NCBI RefSeq assembly: GCF_019393635.1
Contig: NC_057861.1
Span: 77,383,327-77,447,326, forward strand
DNA length: 64,000 nucleotides
From: Dromiciops gliroides
Taxonomy: Eukaryota; Chordata; Mammalia; Microbiotheria; Microbiotheriidae
Reading direction: 5' to 3'
Positions 56,242 to 64,000 of the stretch are shown in pieces. The stretch's first letter is position 1, and each line of letters opens with the position of its first letter. Under the pieces are notes generated by a model. It saw nothing but the letters and a program-made list of their open reading frames with translations, was not told where the DNA came from and made no database searches. The position numbers were made by a program, and so were the translations under genes.

Positions 56242-56710
56242 TGTGAGGGGAAAATTCATCCTCTTCTCAATAATTCTCAGGAACTCAGCAGCGAGGTGAC
56301 AAAAGCTTTATTTTTTTCTCATAAGATGGAGGCACCCTAGTGTGCAGCTAGTGGGTGCCCAGAAAGGGGGCTCAAAGGCCCTGTTTTATACCCTAGTCCC
56401 TAACGCAAATGGACCTTCCCCTTTTTCATCACTGGTGGGGTCACAATCTATACGCAAAAACTATCTAATCGGAAGGCAGTATTCCCACCCCTCTTCCTTG
56501 TATGGGCATGACTCAGGAGTGGACCTTATACTTTCTTATATGGACACAACTCTGGAGCAGACCTTATTGAGACCAGGGCTCCTTGAACCATGTGACCTTG
56601 TTAACCTGAGGGGGAGGAGGGGATCTGAGACCTTGTCCTACAAAAAGGTCAGGGGAGTATGACTGACTGTTATATCCACATTGAGAGGAGACAATTACCC
56701 ATTTCTCACA
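56242..56710 (-). mobile_element. Solo LTR (family C), minus
   Basis: On the minus strand it begins TGTGAGAAATGGGTAATT and ends CCCCTCACA. ACAGA is duplicated at 56,237-56,241 and 56,711-56,715. It carries TATAAAA and AATAAAGC in the minus sense. It is clearly the same family as the copy at 55,267. Confidence 0.9.
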
Positions 56711-56785
56711 ACAGATAACTTAACAATAATAGCTATCAATAGTACATAAATAAAAAAGATTTTTTAAAAAATAGTGTTAACAGAG

Positions 56786-57103
56786 TATGAGGAAAATAAA
56801 TTTCTGGAACTCAGTGGTGGTGATGTGTCAAAGGCTCATTTATTGTCATTCTCATGAGAATGGGCCACTCAATGTGCAGCTGGTGTGTGATAAAAAATGG
56901 AGGCTCACAGGTCCCTTTTATCCCCTAGTCCCTAAGGACTAGTCAGGACTCAGTATTCCCACCTCTCAGCATCTACTCTCCCAGGGAAAATTTCTCTAAC
57001 TGTGAATATTAGCATTTGAGTGTCTGCTTTTATTCCCCAGGGACTGAATTAACTCTCCCAGAAGGGTATTGTAGAATACAACCTCATCCCCCAATTCCTC
57101 ACA
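56786..57103 (-). mobile_element. Solo LTR, relative of family C, shorter
   Basis: On the minus strand it begins TGTGAGGAATTGGGGG. CAGAG is duplicated at 56,781-56,785 and 57,104-57,108. It shares GGGACTAGGGGATAAAAG and AATAAATG blocks with family C but is more diverged. Confidence 0.82.
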
Positions 57104-57227
57104 CAGAGAAACTTAAGTTGGTGTTCTTATAGTAACCAAGAAGGTTCAGTCCCTATCAACCCTTACTATCAACAGAGACAGTAACTAGGAACCATTGACC
57201 AATAATGGCCATTAATATTCCTAGATG

Positions 57228-57333
57228 GGGCAGCTAGGTAGCACAGTGGATAAAGCACTGGCCCTGGAGTCAGGAGGACCTGAGTTCAGATCCAATTGCC
57301 TCACCAAAAAAAATTTAATTAATTAAAAAATAT
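57228..57333 (+). mobile_element. WSINE1-type SINE with internal deletion
   Basis: The head runs to gagttcagatcc and then jumps to caattgcctcacc, losing the whole CORE. TSD ATATTCCTAGATG (57,215-57,227 and 57,334-57,346) is perfect. Confidence 0.9.
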
Positions 57334-57368
57334 ATATTCCTAGATGACAGGATACCTAGAAACCAGAT

Positions 57369-57513
57369 TTTTTTTTTTTAAGTGAGGCAATTGGGGTTAA
57401 GTGACTTGCCCAGGGTCACACAGCTAGAAGTGTTAAATGTCTGAGGCGGGATTTGAACTCAGGTACTCCTGACTCCAGGGCCGGTGCTCTATCCACTGTG
57501 CCACCTAGCAGCC
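57369..57513 (-). mobile_element. WSINE1-type SINE
   Basis: TSD CCTAGAAACCAGA (57,355 and 57,514). Confidence 0.91.
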
Positions 57514-57789
57514 CCTAGAAACCAGATCTTAAGAGATACCATAAAGACAGACAAGTTTAAGCATGTCTTTAGGAGCATGCACAGAAAGGACCAAATGTGT
57601 CCTTAGGTTAACCTTATGACCTGTAAACCCCAAAAACACACCTCCAGGGAAAAAGGTACCCACCTCGGGGGTTGGTTTAAGCAAGAAGGAACTCCAAATT
57701 AGGATAGGCCCTCTCCTGTACCTCCCTAAGGTAGAGATTAGGATAATGAAGAGATGATTAATTATTTTCTGATTAAAAATATAACCATT

Positions 57790-58515
57790 TTCTGGAATAC
57801 TATTATGCTATAAGAAATGATGAGCAGGTATATTTCAGAAAAACCTGGAAAGACTTAAGTGGACTGATCCTGGGTAAAGTGAGCAGAACCAGGAGAACAT
57901 TGTACACAGTAACAGCAACATTCTGTGACGATCAACTGTGACAGACTTAGCTCTTCTCAGCAATACAATGATCCAAGACAGTTCCAAAGGATTCATGATG
58001 GTAAATGATCTCCACATCCAGAAAAAAGAGCTGTGGAATCTGGATGCAGATTGAACCATACCGTTGCTACTTTTTTTGCTGTGGCTTTTTTTCTTTTTTG
58101 AGGTTTTTCCCTTTTGTTCTGATTCTTCTTTCACAACAAGACAAATGCAGAAATATGTTTAATATTTTTATATCAGATTTTATATATTTTACATATATAT
58201 ATATGTATAGTTTTATATCAGATTGCTTTCTGTCTTGGGGCAGGGGGAGGGAAGGGAGGGTGGGAGAAATTTTTTTTTTTAAGTGAGGCAATTGGGGTTA
58301 AGTGACTTGCCCAGGGTCACACAGCTAGTGAGTGTTAAGTGTCTGAGGCTGGATTTGAACTCAGGTACTCCTGACTCCAGGGCCAGTGCTCTATCCACTG
58401 CGCCACCTAGCTGCCTGAGAAAAATTTGGAACTAAAAATCCTATGAAAACAAATGTTGAAAACTATCTTTACATGTAACTGGAAACTAATAAAATACTTT
58501 TATGATTAAAATAAA
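57790..58515 (+). mobile_element. L1 3' end with nested SINE
   Basis: Starts ctattatgctataagaaatg, passes agtgagcagaaccaggag and ends aataaaatacttttatg. Flanks share ATATAACC. The antisense SINE at 58,269 sits near its 3' end. Confidence 0.85.
58269..58415 (-). mobile_element. WSINE1-type SINE nested in L1
   Basis: Inserted at GAGAAATTT, which reappears as gagaaaaattt after the element. Confidence 0.9.
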
Positions 58516-58794
58516 TAAATATAACCTTTCTCAGCCTCCTATTGGAGACACCTTTCTCCTAGGTGATTCTTCCTGTGGTCACTCACAGTATTGCAATAAA
58601 ACTGAGTCTTGTAATTCTTTGGGGAGCCTCAGGATGATCAATTCAATTTCATCAATTAAACCCCTCCCCCCCACATCACTGTGAGAGGTGGAATTTGAAT
58701 ATTGACAATACAGGCCCTTCATTTACTACCCCAAGCAGCCCTTCAGTATCATGTATTACATGGCTCTTGACAAGAGTTTCTTGAGGGGGGAAGC

Positions 58795-58923
58795 TAGGTA
58801 GAGCAGTGGATAAAGTACTGACCCTGGATTCAGGAAGACCTGAGTTCAAATCTGGTTTCAGACACTTGATGCTAGCTGTGTGACCCTGGGCAAGTCGTTG
58901 CTCCACCAAAAACAAAACAAAAC
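58795..58923 (+). mobile_element. WSINE1-type SINE, 3' part shortened
   Basis: Goes from gggcaagtc directly to gttgctccacc. TSD AGAGTTTCTTGA (58,783) against AAAGTTTCTTGA (58,924). Confidence 0.87.
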
Positions 58924-58979
58924 AAAGTTTCTTGAAAGAGGCAAAAGCATTTTTTGTGTGATTTGTAAGATTTGTAGAT

Positions 58980-59080
58980 TAAACCTCCTTGAGGACAGGC
59001 ACTATCTTGCCTCTTTTTGTATCCCCAGCACTAAACACTGTGCCTGGCACATAGTAGATGCTTAATAAATATTGATTGAT
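58980..59080 (+). repeat. L2/MIR 3' end, sense
   Basis: Standard tail (ccttgaggacaggcactatc, gtgcctggcacatagtagatg, cttaataaatattgatt). Confidence 0.7.
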
Positions 59081-59256
59081 TTGTAGATGAGGGGATTTCT
59101 GGGTGGATGGAGGGGTTTGTGTAATTCTATGTATGTGTGATTGGGTCAGGATTCTTCTGCTGGATCTGTATGCAAGAAGCAGTATTTAATACAGGCAATC
59201 ATACAAGGAACATCAGATTTAAGAGTCAAAAGTCCTGGCTCAACAGGTTACCATCT

Positions 59257-59436
59257 GGGGGCAGCTAAGTGGCACAGTGGATAAAGCACTGGCCCTGGAT
59301 TCAGGAGGACCTGAGTTCAAATCCAGCCACAGACTCTTGACACTTACTAGCTGTGTGACCCTGGGCAAGTCTCTTAACCCTCATTTTCCCATTCTCCCCT
59401 GCCCCCCCAAAAAAGAAAGAAAAAGCTTTATATAAA
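59257..59436 (+). mobile_element. WSINE1-type SINE
   Basis: Flanked by TTACCATCTG on both sides; the 3' end has an extra C-rich stretch. Confidence 0.88.
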
Positions 59437-59514
59437 GTTTACCATCTGTGTGACTTTGGGCAAGTGCCTACTTCTTTGGGCCTCCGTTTCCTTATATGTT
59501 AAAGAATGGTGATT

Positions 59515-60030
59515 GGGGCAGCTAGGTGGTGCAGTGGATGGAGCGCCGGCCCTGGATTCAGGAGGACTGAGTTCAAATCGGCCTCCAGACACTTGACACT
59601 TGCTAGCTGTGTGACCCTGGGCAAGTCACTGTTAAGGACTAAAAATTTAGCTAGTCTGTCCTAAAATATCTAATGAGTGGTCGCCAATAAATTATAAGCT
59701 TTAGCAAGCGTTAGACTTTTAAGCATTTATTAAGGAGAATAAGAATTTGGTAAAGAGAGAGAGAAAGGCCTAGATTCCTATCTATTAAAGGGAGAGCACA
59801 TTTCTAGCTCCGCTCTCCACCAGAGTCCAGAGGAAAGAGCCCAGACTGAGCCGCCAGTCTCTTCCTTCCTCCTCCACTAGCCCCGCGTCAGGAAGTGACG
59901 CCAAAGAAAAGACTCCTGGTCTTGCCCTCAAAGACCTTCACTTCATGGGCGGAACTCTTCTACAGTTAAGCTCCAGCAGGTGGCGTTATTCCAATCGTTA
60001 CATCACTTAACCCCCATTGCCTCACTAAAA
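59515..60030 (+). mobile_element. WSINE1-type SINE split by a solo LTR
   Basis: SINE sequence 59,515-59,629 stops in caagtcac and resumes at 60,003 with tcacttaaccc. Outer TSD AAAGAATGGTGAT (59,501-59,513 and 60,031-60,043). Confidence 0.92.
59630..60002 (-). mobile_element. Solo LTR (family A) inside a SINE
   Basis: On the minus strand it begins TGTAACGATTGGAATAAC and ends TCCTTAACA. TCAC is duplicated (59,626-59,629 and 60,003-60,006). It matches the LTR at 44,042 along its start and last 100 bases. Confidence 0.9.
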
Positions 60031-60093
60031 AAAGAATGGTGATCAGTGGTTCCTAAACTGCAGGTCTGTGAACTTTTCAAAAACATATTCTGA

Positions 60094-60165
60094 GGGCCAG
60101 ATAGATGGCGCAGTGGATAAAGGACTGGCCCTGGATTCAGGAGGACCTGAGTTCAAACAGGAGCC
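60094..60165 (+). mobile_element. WSINE1-type SINE, 3' truncated
   Basis: Only the head to gagttcaaac is kept; an A/T-rich end follows. Confidence 0.75.
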
Positions 60166-60303
60166 TGCAAAAATAATAAATTAATTAAAAATATATATAT
60201 ATTGATAAATGTTTTTCAATATCCTTGGGTTGTGTTGTGTTGTTGTTTGTTTTAGTAATACTGCATCTATTATATGCCACTTAACACATTAAAAACATTA
60301 TCT

Positions 60304-60463
60304 TTTACCTATATCAGATTACCTGCTGTCTAGGGAAGGGGGGGGAGGGAGGGGAAGGAGGAGAAAAATCGAAATGTAAAGCTTGTATAAACAAAAGTTG
60401 AGAACTATCTTTACATGTACGGAAAAAATAAAATACCTTATATGTAAAATAAAATAAATTTAA
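60304..60463 (+). mobile_element. L1 3' end, ~160 bp
   Basis: Contains tatatcagattacctgctg and tgagaactatctttacatg. TSD AAAAACATTATC on both sides (near 60,292 and 60,464). Confidence 0.85.
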
Positions 60464-60491
60464 AAAAACATTATCCTTGTCTAGAGTCAGC

Positions 60492-60650
60492 CTCTTTTTA
60501 AAAAAGGGGTTTTTTGTAGGGCAATGAGCGTTAAGTGACTTGCCCAGGGTCACACAACTAGTAAGTGTCAAGTATCTGAGGACAAATTTGAACTCAGGTC
60601 CTCCTGAATCTGGAGCTGGTACTTTATCTACTGCACCACCTAGCTGCCCC
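60492..60650 (-). mobile_element. WSINE1-type SINE
   Basis: Perfect 11-bp TSD CTAGAGTCAGC (60,481-60,491 and 60,651-60,661). Confidence 0.92.
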
Positions 60651-60759
60651 CTAGAGTCAGCTTTATTATCAGCAGCCCAACAAATACAAACAGAACACAA
60701 AAAGGATAAAAATTCCATTACTAGAGGATCCAAGCTTCCTTTCAAAATTAAATCCGATG

Positions 60760-60925
60760 GGGGCAGCTAGGTGGCACAGTGGATAGAGCACTGGCCCTGG
60801 AGTCAGGAGGACCTGAGTTCAAATCCGACCTCAGACACTTGGCACTTACTAGCTGTGTGACCCTGGGCAAGTCACTTAACCCCAATTGCCTCACCAAAAA
60901 AAACAACAACAAAAAACCAAAAACA
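60760..60925 (+). mobile_element. WSINE1-type SINE
   Basis: Full length with an AAC-rich tail. The sequence before it (aaaattaaatccgatg) recurs, altered, 200 bases on. Confidence 0.87.
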
Positions 60926-60999
60926 AAATAAAGAATAACACCCTTTCCCACATAAATCCAATTAGAAAATTAAATCCTATGATTCTATAAGAGATTTGT

Positions 61000-61490
61000 T
61001 CGCTTTCATCTCAGAGGATAAATTTGTTCCTTCTCTTTTGTCAAGATCCCTTCCCTCTATTAGTGTCTTTAATCCCATTCTGTCTCATCTACTCTAATTA
61101 GTCTATTTAATCTATTTAATCATCCTCCCTCCCCCTCCCCCTCCCTTTCCCCCTCCCTATCCTTCTCCTCCCTTTCCCTTTCCCTTTCCTCGTTGCCCAA
61201 TTTTCCACCTCTTCTTAACTGGCTCCTCAGCTGCCTGCCTATAAATGTCCAGGGCTCCCCATCCTTAAAAAACTTTCACTTGACTCTATTATCCCCCAAG
61301 TCGATAATCCTCCTGTATTTCCCCTTCCTTTCTCAGAGGAACTCCTAGAAAAAGCTGTCTATCTACACTTATTACCTCCTTTTCTCACCTACCATTCATT
61401 TCTTAGTCCCATAAACTCTGGCTTTGATACCCACTATTCAACTGAAACTGTTCTCCCCTTATATAGATTATACATGTAAAGCACCACTTT
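61000..61490 (+). mobile_element. L2 LINE ORF2 fragment, sense
   Basis: The plus strand reads a degraded L2 segment upstream of the reverse transcriptase core (LLEKAVYLHLL, then SINSGFDTHYSTETV). A polypyrimidine tract lies inside at 61,125-61,192. Confidence 0.65.
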
Positions 61491-61689
61491 TCTTCTAGTC
61501 ACTCAGGTTCTAAACCTAGACTGACTATTTAATTAATCAGAAGCATTTAATGTTAGCACACCTACTATGTGCCAATCTGGACTTTACTAGGTAGTTGGGA
61601 ATATAAAGACAAAACAGAAACAATACCTGCCCAAAAGGAGTTTACCTTCTTTCAAGGGAGCCAGCATATATTTGGTGGTGGTGGTGGTG

Positions 61690-62215
61690 TTCATCCTTAG
61701 TTTTAAAAGAGGACCAATGACATCTTGAGTGAATTAGATTTAAGTGAGGCAGAGCTGCAAAAAGTCATCAGCTTTTCTCTCTCTTCCAGAGTCATTGGAG
61801 TCCAGTGGCAGGACAAAAGTCAGGATTAGAGATGCCCTGGGGATGCAGTCCCTGACTTTGTGGCCTTTAATGTTTGACCAAACTCTAAGCCCTCCACAAC
61901 ATTTGGTTCAGCCGCCTTCTGGCCATTGGAACAAATTGTTCTCATCCATCCCTTCCACCAGGGGAAGTCTTCACATGCTCGGGGTAACCATCCCTCTAAC
62001 TCACTTAAGGGTCTGTTGCCCATCGCTTACCCTCAATCTAGTTTAGCCCATTGGCCAAGGTTTACCTGGATGTAGCCTCTACACATGCTATAGCTTCTTG
62101 TAGCCACAGGTGAAAATTGAGTACCAGGTAGACACCAAAGGTGGATGAGCAACCCTGAAGAGGGCTTAGCAAACTCTTACAAGAGAGGTACTAGTCCTCA
62201 CTGAATACTCATGGA
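61690..62215 (-). mobile_element. RTE 5' region, antisense
   Basis: Its reverse complement aligns with 44,900-45,400 over its whole length (cacctttggtgtctacctg, gaagacttcccctggtgg, ccactggactccaatgactc). A (GGT) run at 61,673-61,690 borders it. Confidence 0.75.
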
Positions 62216-62224
62216 AAGCCAAGC

Positions 62225-62465
62225 ATGGAGTAAGGAAGACCTGAATTCAAATCTAGCCATAGACCAGATTTACTAGCTATGTAACCCTGGGCAAGTCACT
62301 TAACTTTTGCTCCTCTGTTTCCTCATCTGTGAAATGGGAATAATAGCACCTAACTCCCTGAGTTTTTATAAGGATTGAATGAGATAATCACTGTAAAGGA
62401 CTTACTTAGTGCCTGCCACATAGTAAGCACTATATACATTTTAGCTATTATTGTTATTAATTTTC
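62225..62465 (+). repeat. MIR/MAR1-type SINE, nearly full
   Basis: Head lost, CORE present, then cctcatctgtgaaatgggaa and the L2-like tail with gtgcctgccacatagtaagc. Confidence 0.75.
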
Positions 62466-62505
62466 CCTGAAGGTGGTCTCTTGGCCTTCAAACATAGGGT
62501 GTTTG

Positions 62506-62659
62506 GGGGCAACTAGGTAGCACAGTGGATAGATCACAGGCCCTGGATTCAGGAGGACCTGAGTTCAAATCCGGCCTTAACACTTACTAGCTGTGTGACC
62601 CTGGGCAAGTCACTTAACCCCATTTGCCTCACAAAAAAAAAAAAAAGATTAAAAAAAAC
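62506..62659 (+). mobile_element. WSINE1-type SINE with perfect 15-bp TSD
   Basis: TSD AACATAGGGTGTTTG (62,491-62,505 and 62,660-62,674). Confidence 0.93.
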
Positions 62660-62819
62660 AACATAGGGTGTTTGTATGGGTCCATGTCTGGATCCACCTC
62701 CCTGTGTACAGTCTTTTGAGACATTTTTTGTTAACTGCTATCTCTATGTGGCACTGGTGTTCTTCATTGGGGGTCTCCTGCACTAGACCTCCCAGAATCC
62801 ATTTTCTATCGTCCCCAGC

Positions 62820-63520
62820 CTATCTTCCATAGGTCAGTCAAACTGGTATTCCTAAACCATAGCTCTATCCATGTCACTCATCTGCTCAAGAAATTGCAGC
62901 AGCAAAAATTGAGTTTAAAATATGCATCTCCAGTCTATGTTTCCAGATTTGATTGCACTTTACTCTCTCAACTTCATTCTTTGCTCCAGACAAACTGACC
63001 TTCTTGAGGTTCCTTATAAACAACACCCCCTCTACCACCTCTGTGACTTCCTATGGTAAAATTTCATTCCTAAAATTGTACTCTCTTCTCACCTCCATGA
63101 AACTCTAGCTATCTTTCTTTGTTGAGGGTTAAGTGACTTGCCCAGGGTCACACAGCTAATGTCAAGTGTCTGAGGCCAGATTTGAACTTGGGTCCTCCTG
63201 AATCCAGGGCTGGTGCTTTATCCACTCCACCACCTAGCTGTCCCCAACCCTAGATATCTTTAAAGCTCAGCTCAGGGACTACTTTTTCCAAGAGGCCTTT
63301 CCTAATCCCCTCAACTTTTAGAGTTCTTCCATGCCCAATTACTCTGTGTGTGATTTTGGAGGTGTATATCCTTTATTTACTGACCTGTTAATATACTGTA
63401 TCTATGTAGTAGAATGTAAGATTCCTGAGGGGAAGCACTAACTTATTTTTGTAATTGTATCTCCAGAACTTGGTATATTGCCCGACACATACACAGTAGA
63501 CAATAAATGTTAAGGGATTG
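62820..63520 (+). mobile_element. L2 LINE 3' end, sense, split by SINE
   Basis: L2 3' text (tttgctccagacaaactgacc, agctcagctcagggactac, ttcctgaggggaagcac) surrounds the SINE at 63,117. Confidence 0.7.
63117..63249 (-). mobile_element. WSINE1-type SINE nested in L2
   Basis: TSD CTAGCTATCTTT against CTAGATATCTTT (63,105 and 63,250). Confidence 0.9.
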
Positions 63521-63749
63521 ATGATTGATTGATTAAAGAATGGGAGAGGGGAGGGTTGGCGATGAGAATTGGCGCCAGAGACAGACCTCATGAGATGGGG
63601 TAACATGAGGTGGGGGAGGGGAGAGGAGTGTTATTATAAGGAGGCATGATGAATGGCAGGGGAGGATCTGTGGGAGGAGGAGGAGAATGTGCAGGGAGGG
63701 GGTTCAGAGGAGGAAGGGGTCTCTGTTCAGTGAGAGACTGGGGTCTTCA

Positions 63750-64000
63750 AATTCAGGGGGTGTGCCCCATCAATTCCCCCCGCCCCGCCCCCTCTCCAGC
63801 CTCAGGTTCCCTTTTCCTTAGCCCTTTCTCTTTTGGCATCCTTGGATCCCCATTCTCTCCGCTGCCCAGCCTAACCCTTCCCTTGCCCAGGGATGGGGCC
63901 GGAGGAGCGCTCCCCTCCGCTGCAGTGAAGCTGGGGCGGCTACTGCAACTGCAACAGCAGCAGCGGGGGTGGCTTGTCTTGGGCATGCGCACCAGCACTG
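63750..64000. other. GC-rich window edge, possible exon or promoter
   Basis: After the repeats the composition becomes GC-rich. A pyrimidine tract followed by TTGCCCAG at 63,884-63,890 resembles a plus-strand acceptor. One plus frame after it is open to the window end (...KLGRLLQLQQQQRGW...). A minus frame is also open across 63,753-63,998. GCATGCGC at 63,983-63,990 resembles an NRF1 site. Either an exon or a promoter would fit; I cannot name the gene. Confidence 0.3.

Noticed and set aside
44042..60002. Complete endogenous retrovirus
   Set aside because: All six LTRs stand alone with matching target duplications on both sides; no gag, pol or env sequence was seen between any of them.
273..63249. 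tRNA genes suggested by the many tRNA-like heads
   Set aside because: The heads belong to SINEs with CORE and A-tail and do not form intact cloverleaves with CCA-adjacent ends; they are not tRNA genes.
1..64000. CRISPR array or bacterial operon
   Set aside because: The repeated units are dispersed SINEs with target-site duplications and variable spacing, and the genes have introns.

Overview
This is a mammalian, almost certainly marsupial, genomic window with few exons and very many repeats. About fifty copies of one tRNA-headed CORE-SINE occur. Their head is ggggcagctaggtgg, a middle motif reads ctagctgtgtgaccctggg, and they end in an A-rich tail. I recognise this as WSINE1-type, which is known from Australian marsupials and their close relatives. 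The opossum family I recall has a different 3' half, so an australidelphian source is most likely. Other repeats are 3' ends of a marsupial L1, L2 fragments in both directions, RTE elements with an RTE-derived SINE, a SINE with a BovB-like tail, MIR-type pieces and six solo LTRs.

Layout. From 1 to 33,346 I see no exon; by its position this is intron 1 of the minus-strand gene ZFTRAF1 (formerly CYHR1), filled with SINE, L1 and L2 copies. From 33,347 to about 34,300 lies a CpG island holding ZFTRAF1 coding exon 1, its 5' leader with a small upstream ORF, and promoter motifs (CCAAT boxes, a CACGTG palindrome, a YY1-type site). From 34,740 to 34,880 is a second promoter-like cluster. From 38,036 to 38,997 lie two coding exons of TMEM276 on the same strand, with a GC-rich upstream region at 39,440-39,870. 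From 40 kb to 63.5 kb is repeat-dominated intergenic DNA with nested insertions: LTR in SINE, LTR in L1, L1 in RTE, SINE in L1 in L2. The last 250 bases become GC-rich again and may be the edge of another gene.

TMEM276 lying upstream of ZFTRAF1 on the same strand matches the human arrangement, where read-through transcripts joining the two are annotated. TMEM276 encodes a small multi-pass membrane protein of unknown function. ZFTRAF1 encodes a RING/TRAF-type zinc-finger protein, of which only the N-terminus and the first cysteines of the RING are here. Both genes show single-base frame breaks, each in or beside a short C/G run (three in TMEM276 exon 2, two in ZFTRAF1 exon 1), while the protein similarity continues across them. 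I read these mainly as consensus errors in the assembly rather than gene death. I found no novel biosynthetic, defence or mobile system. The most interesting structures are the frame breaks, a twin-primed RTE inversion, a solo-LTR cluster and a near-identical 138-bp module present twice beside SINEs.
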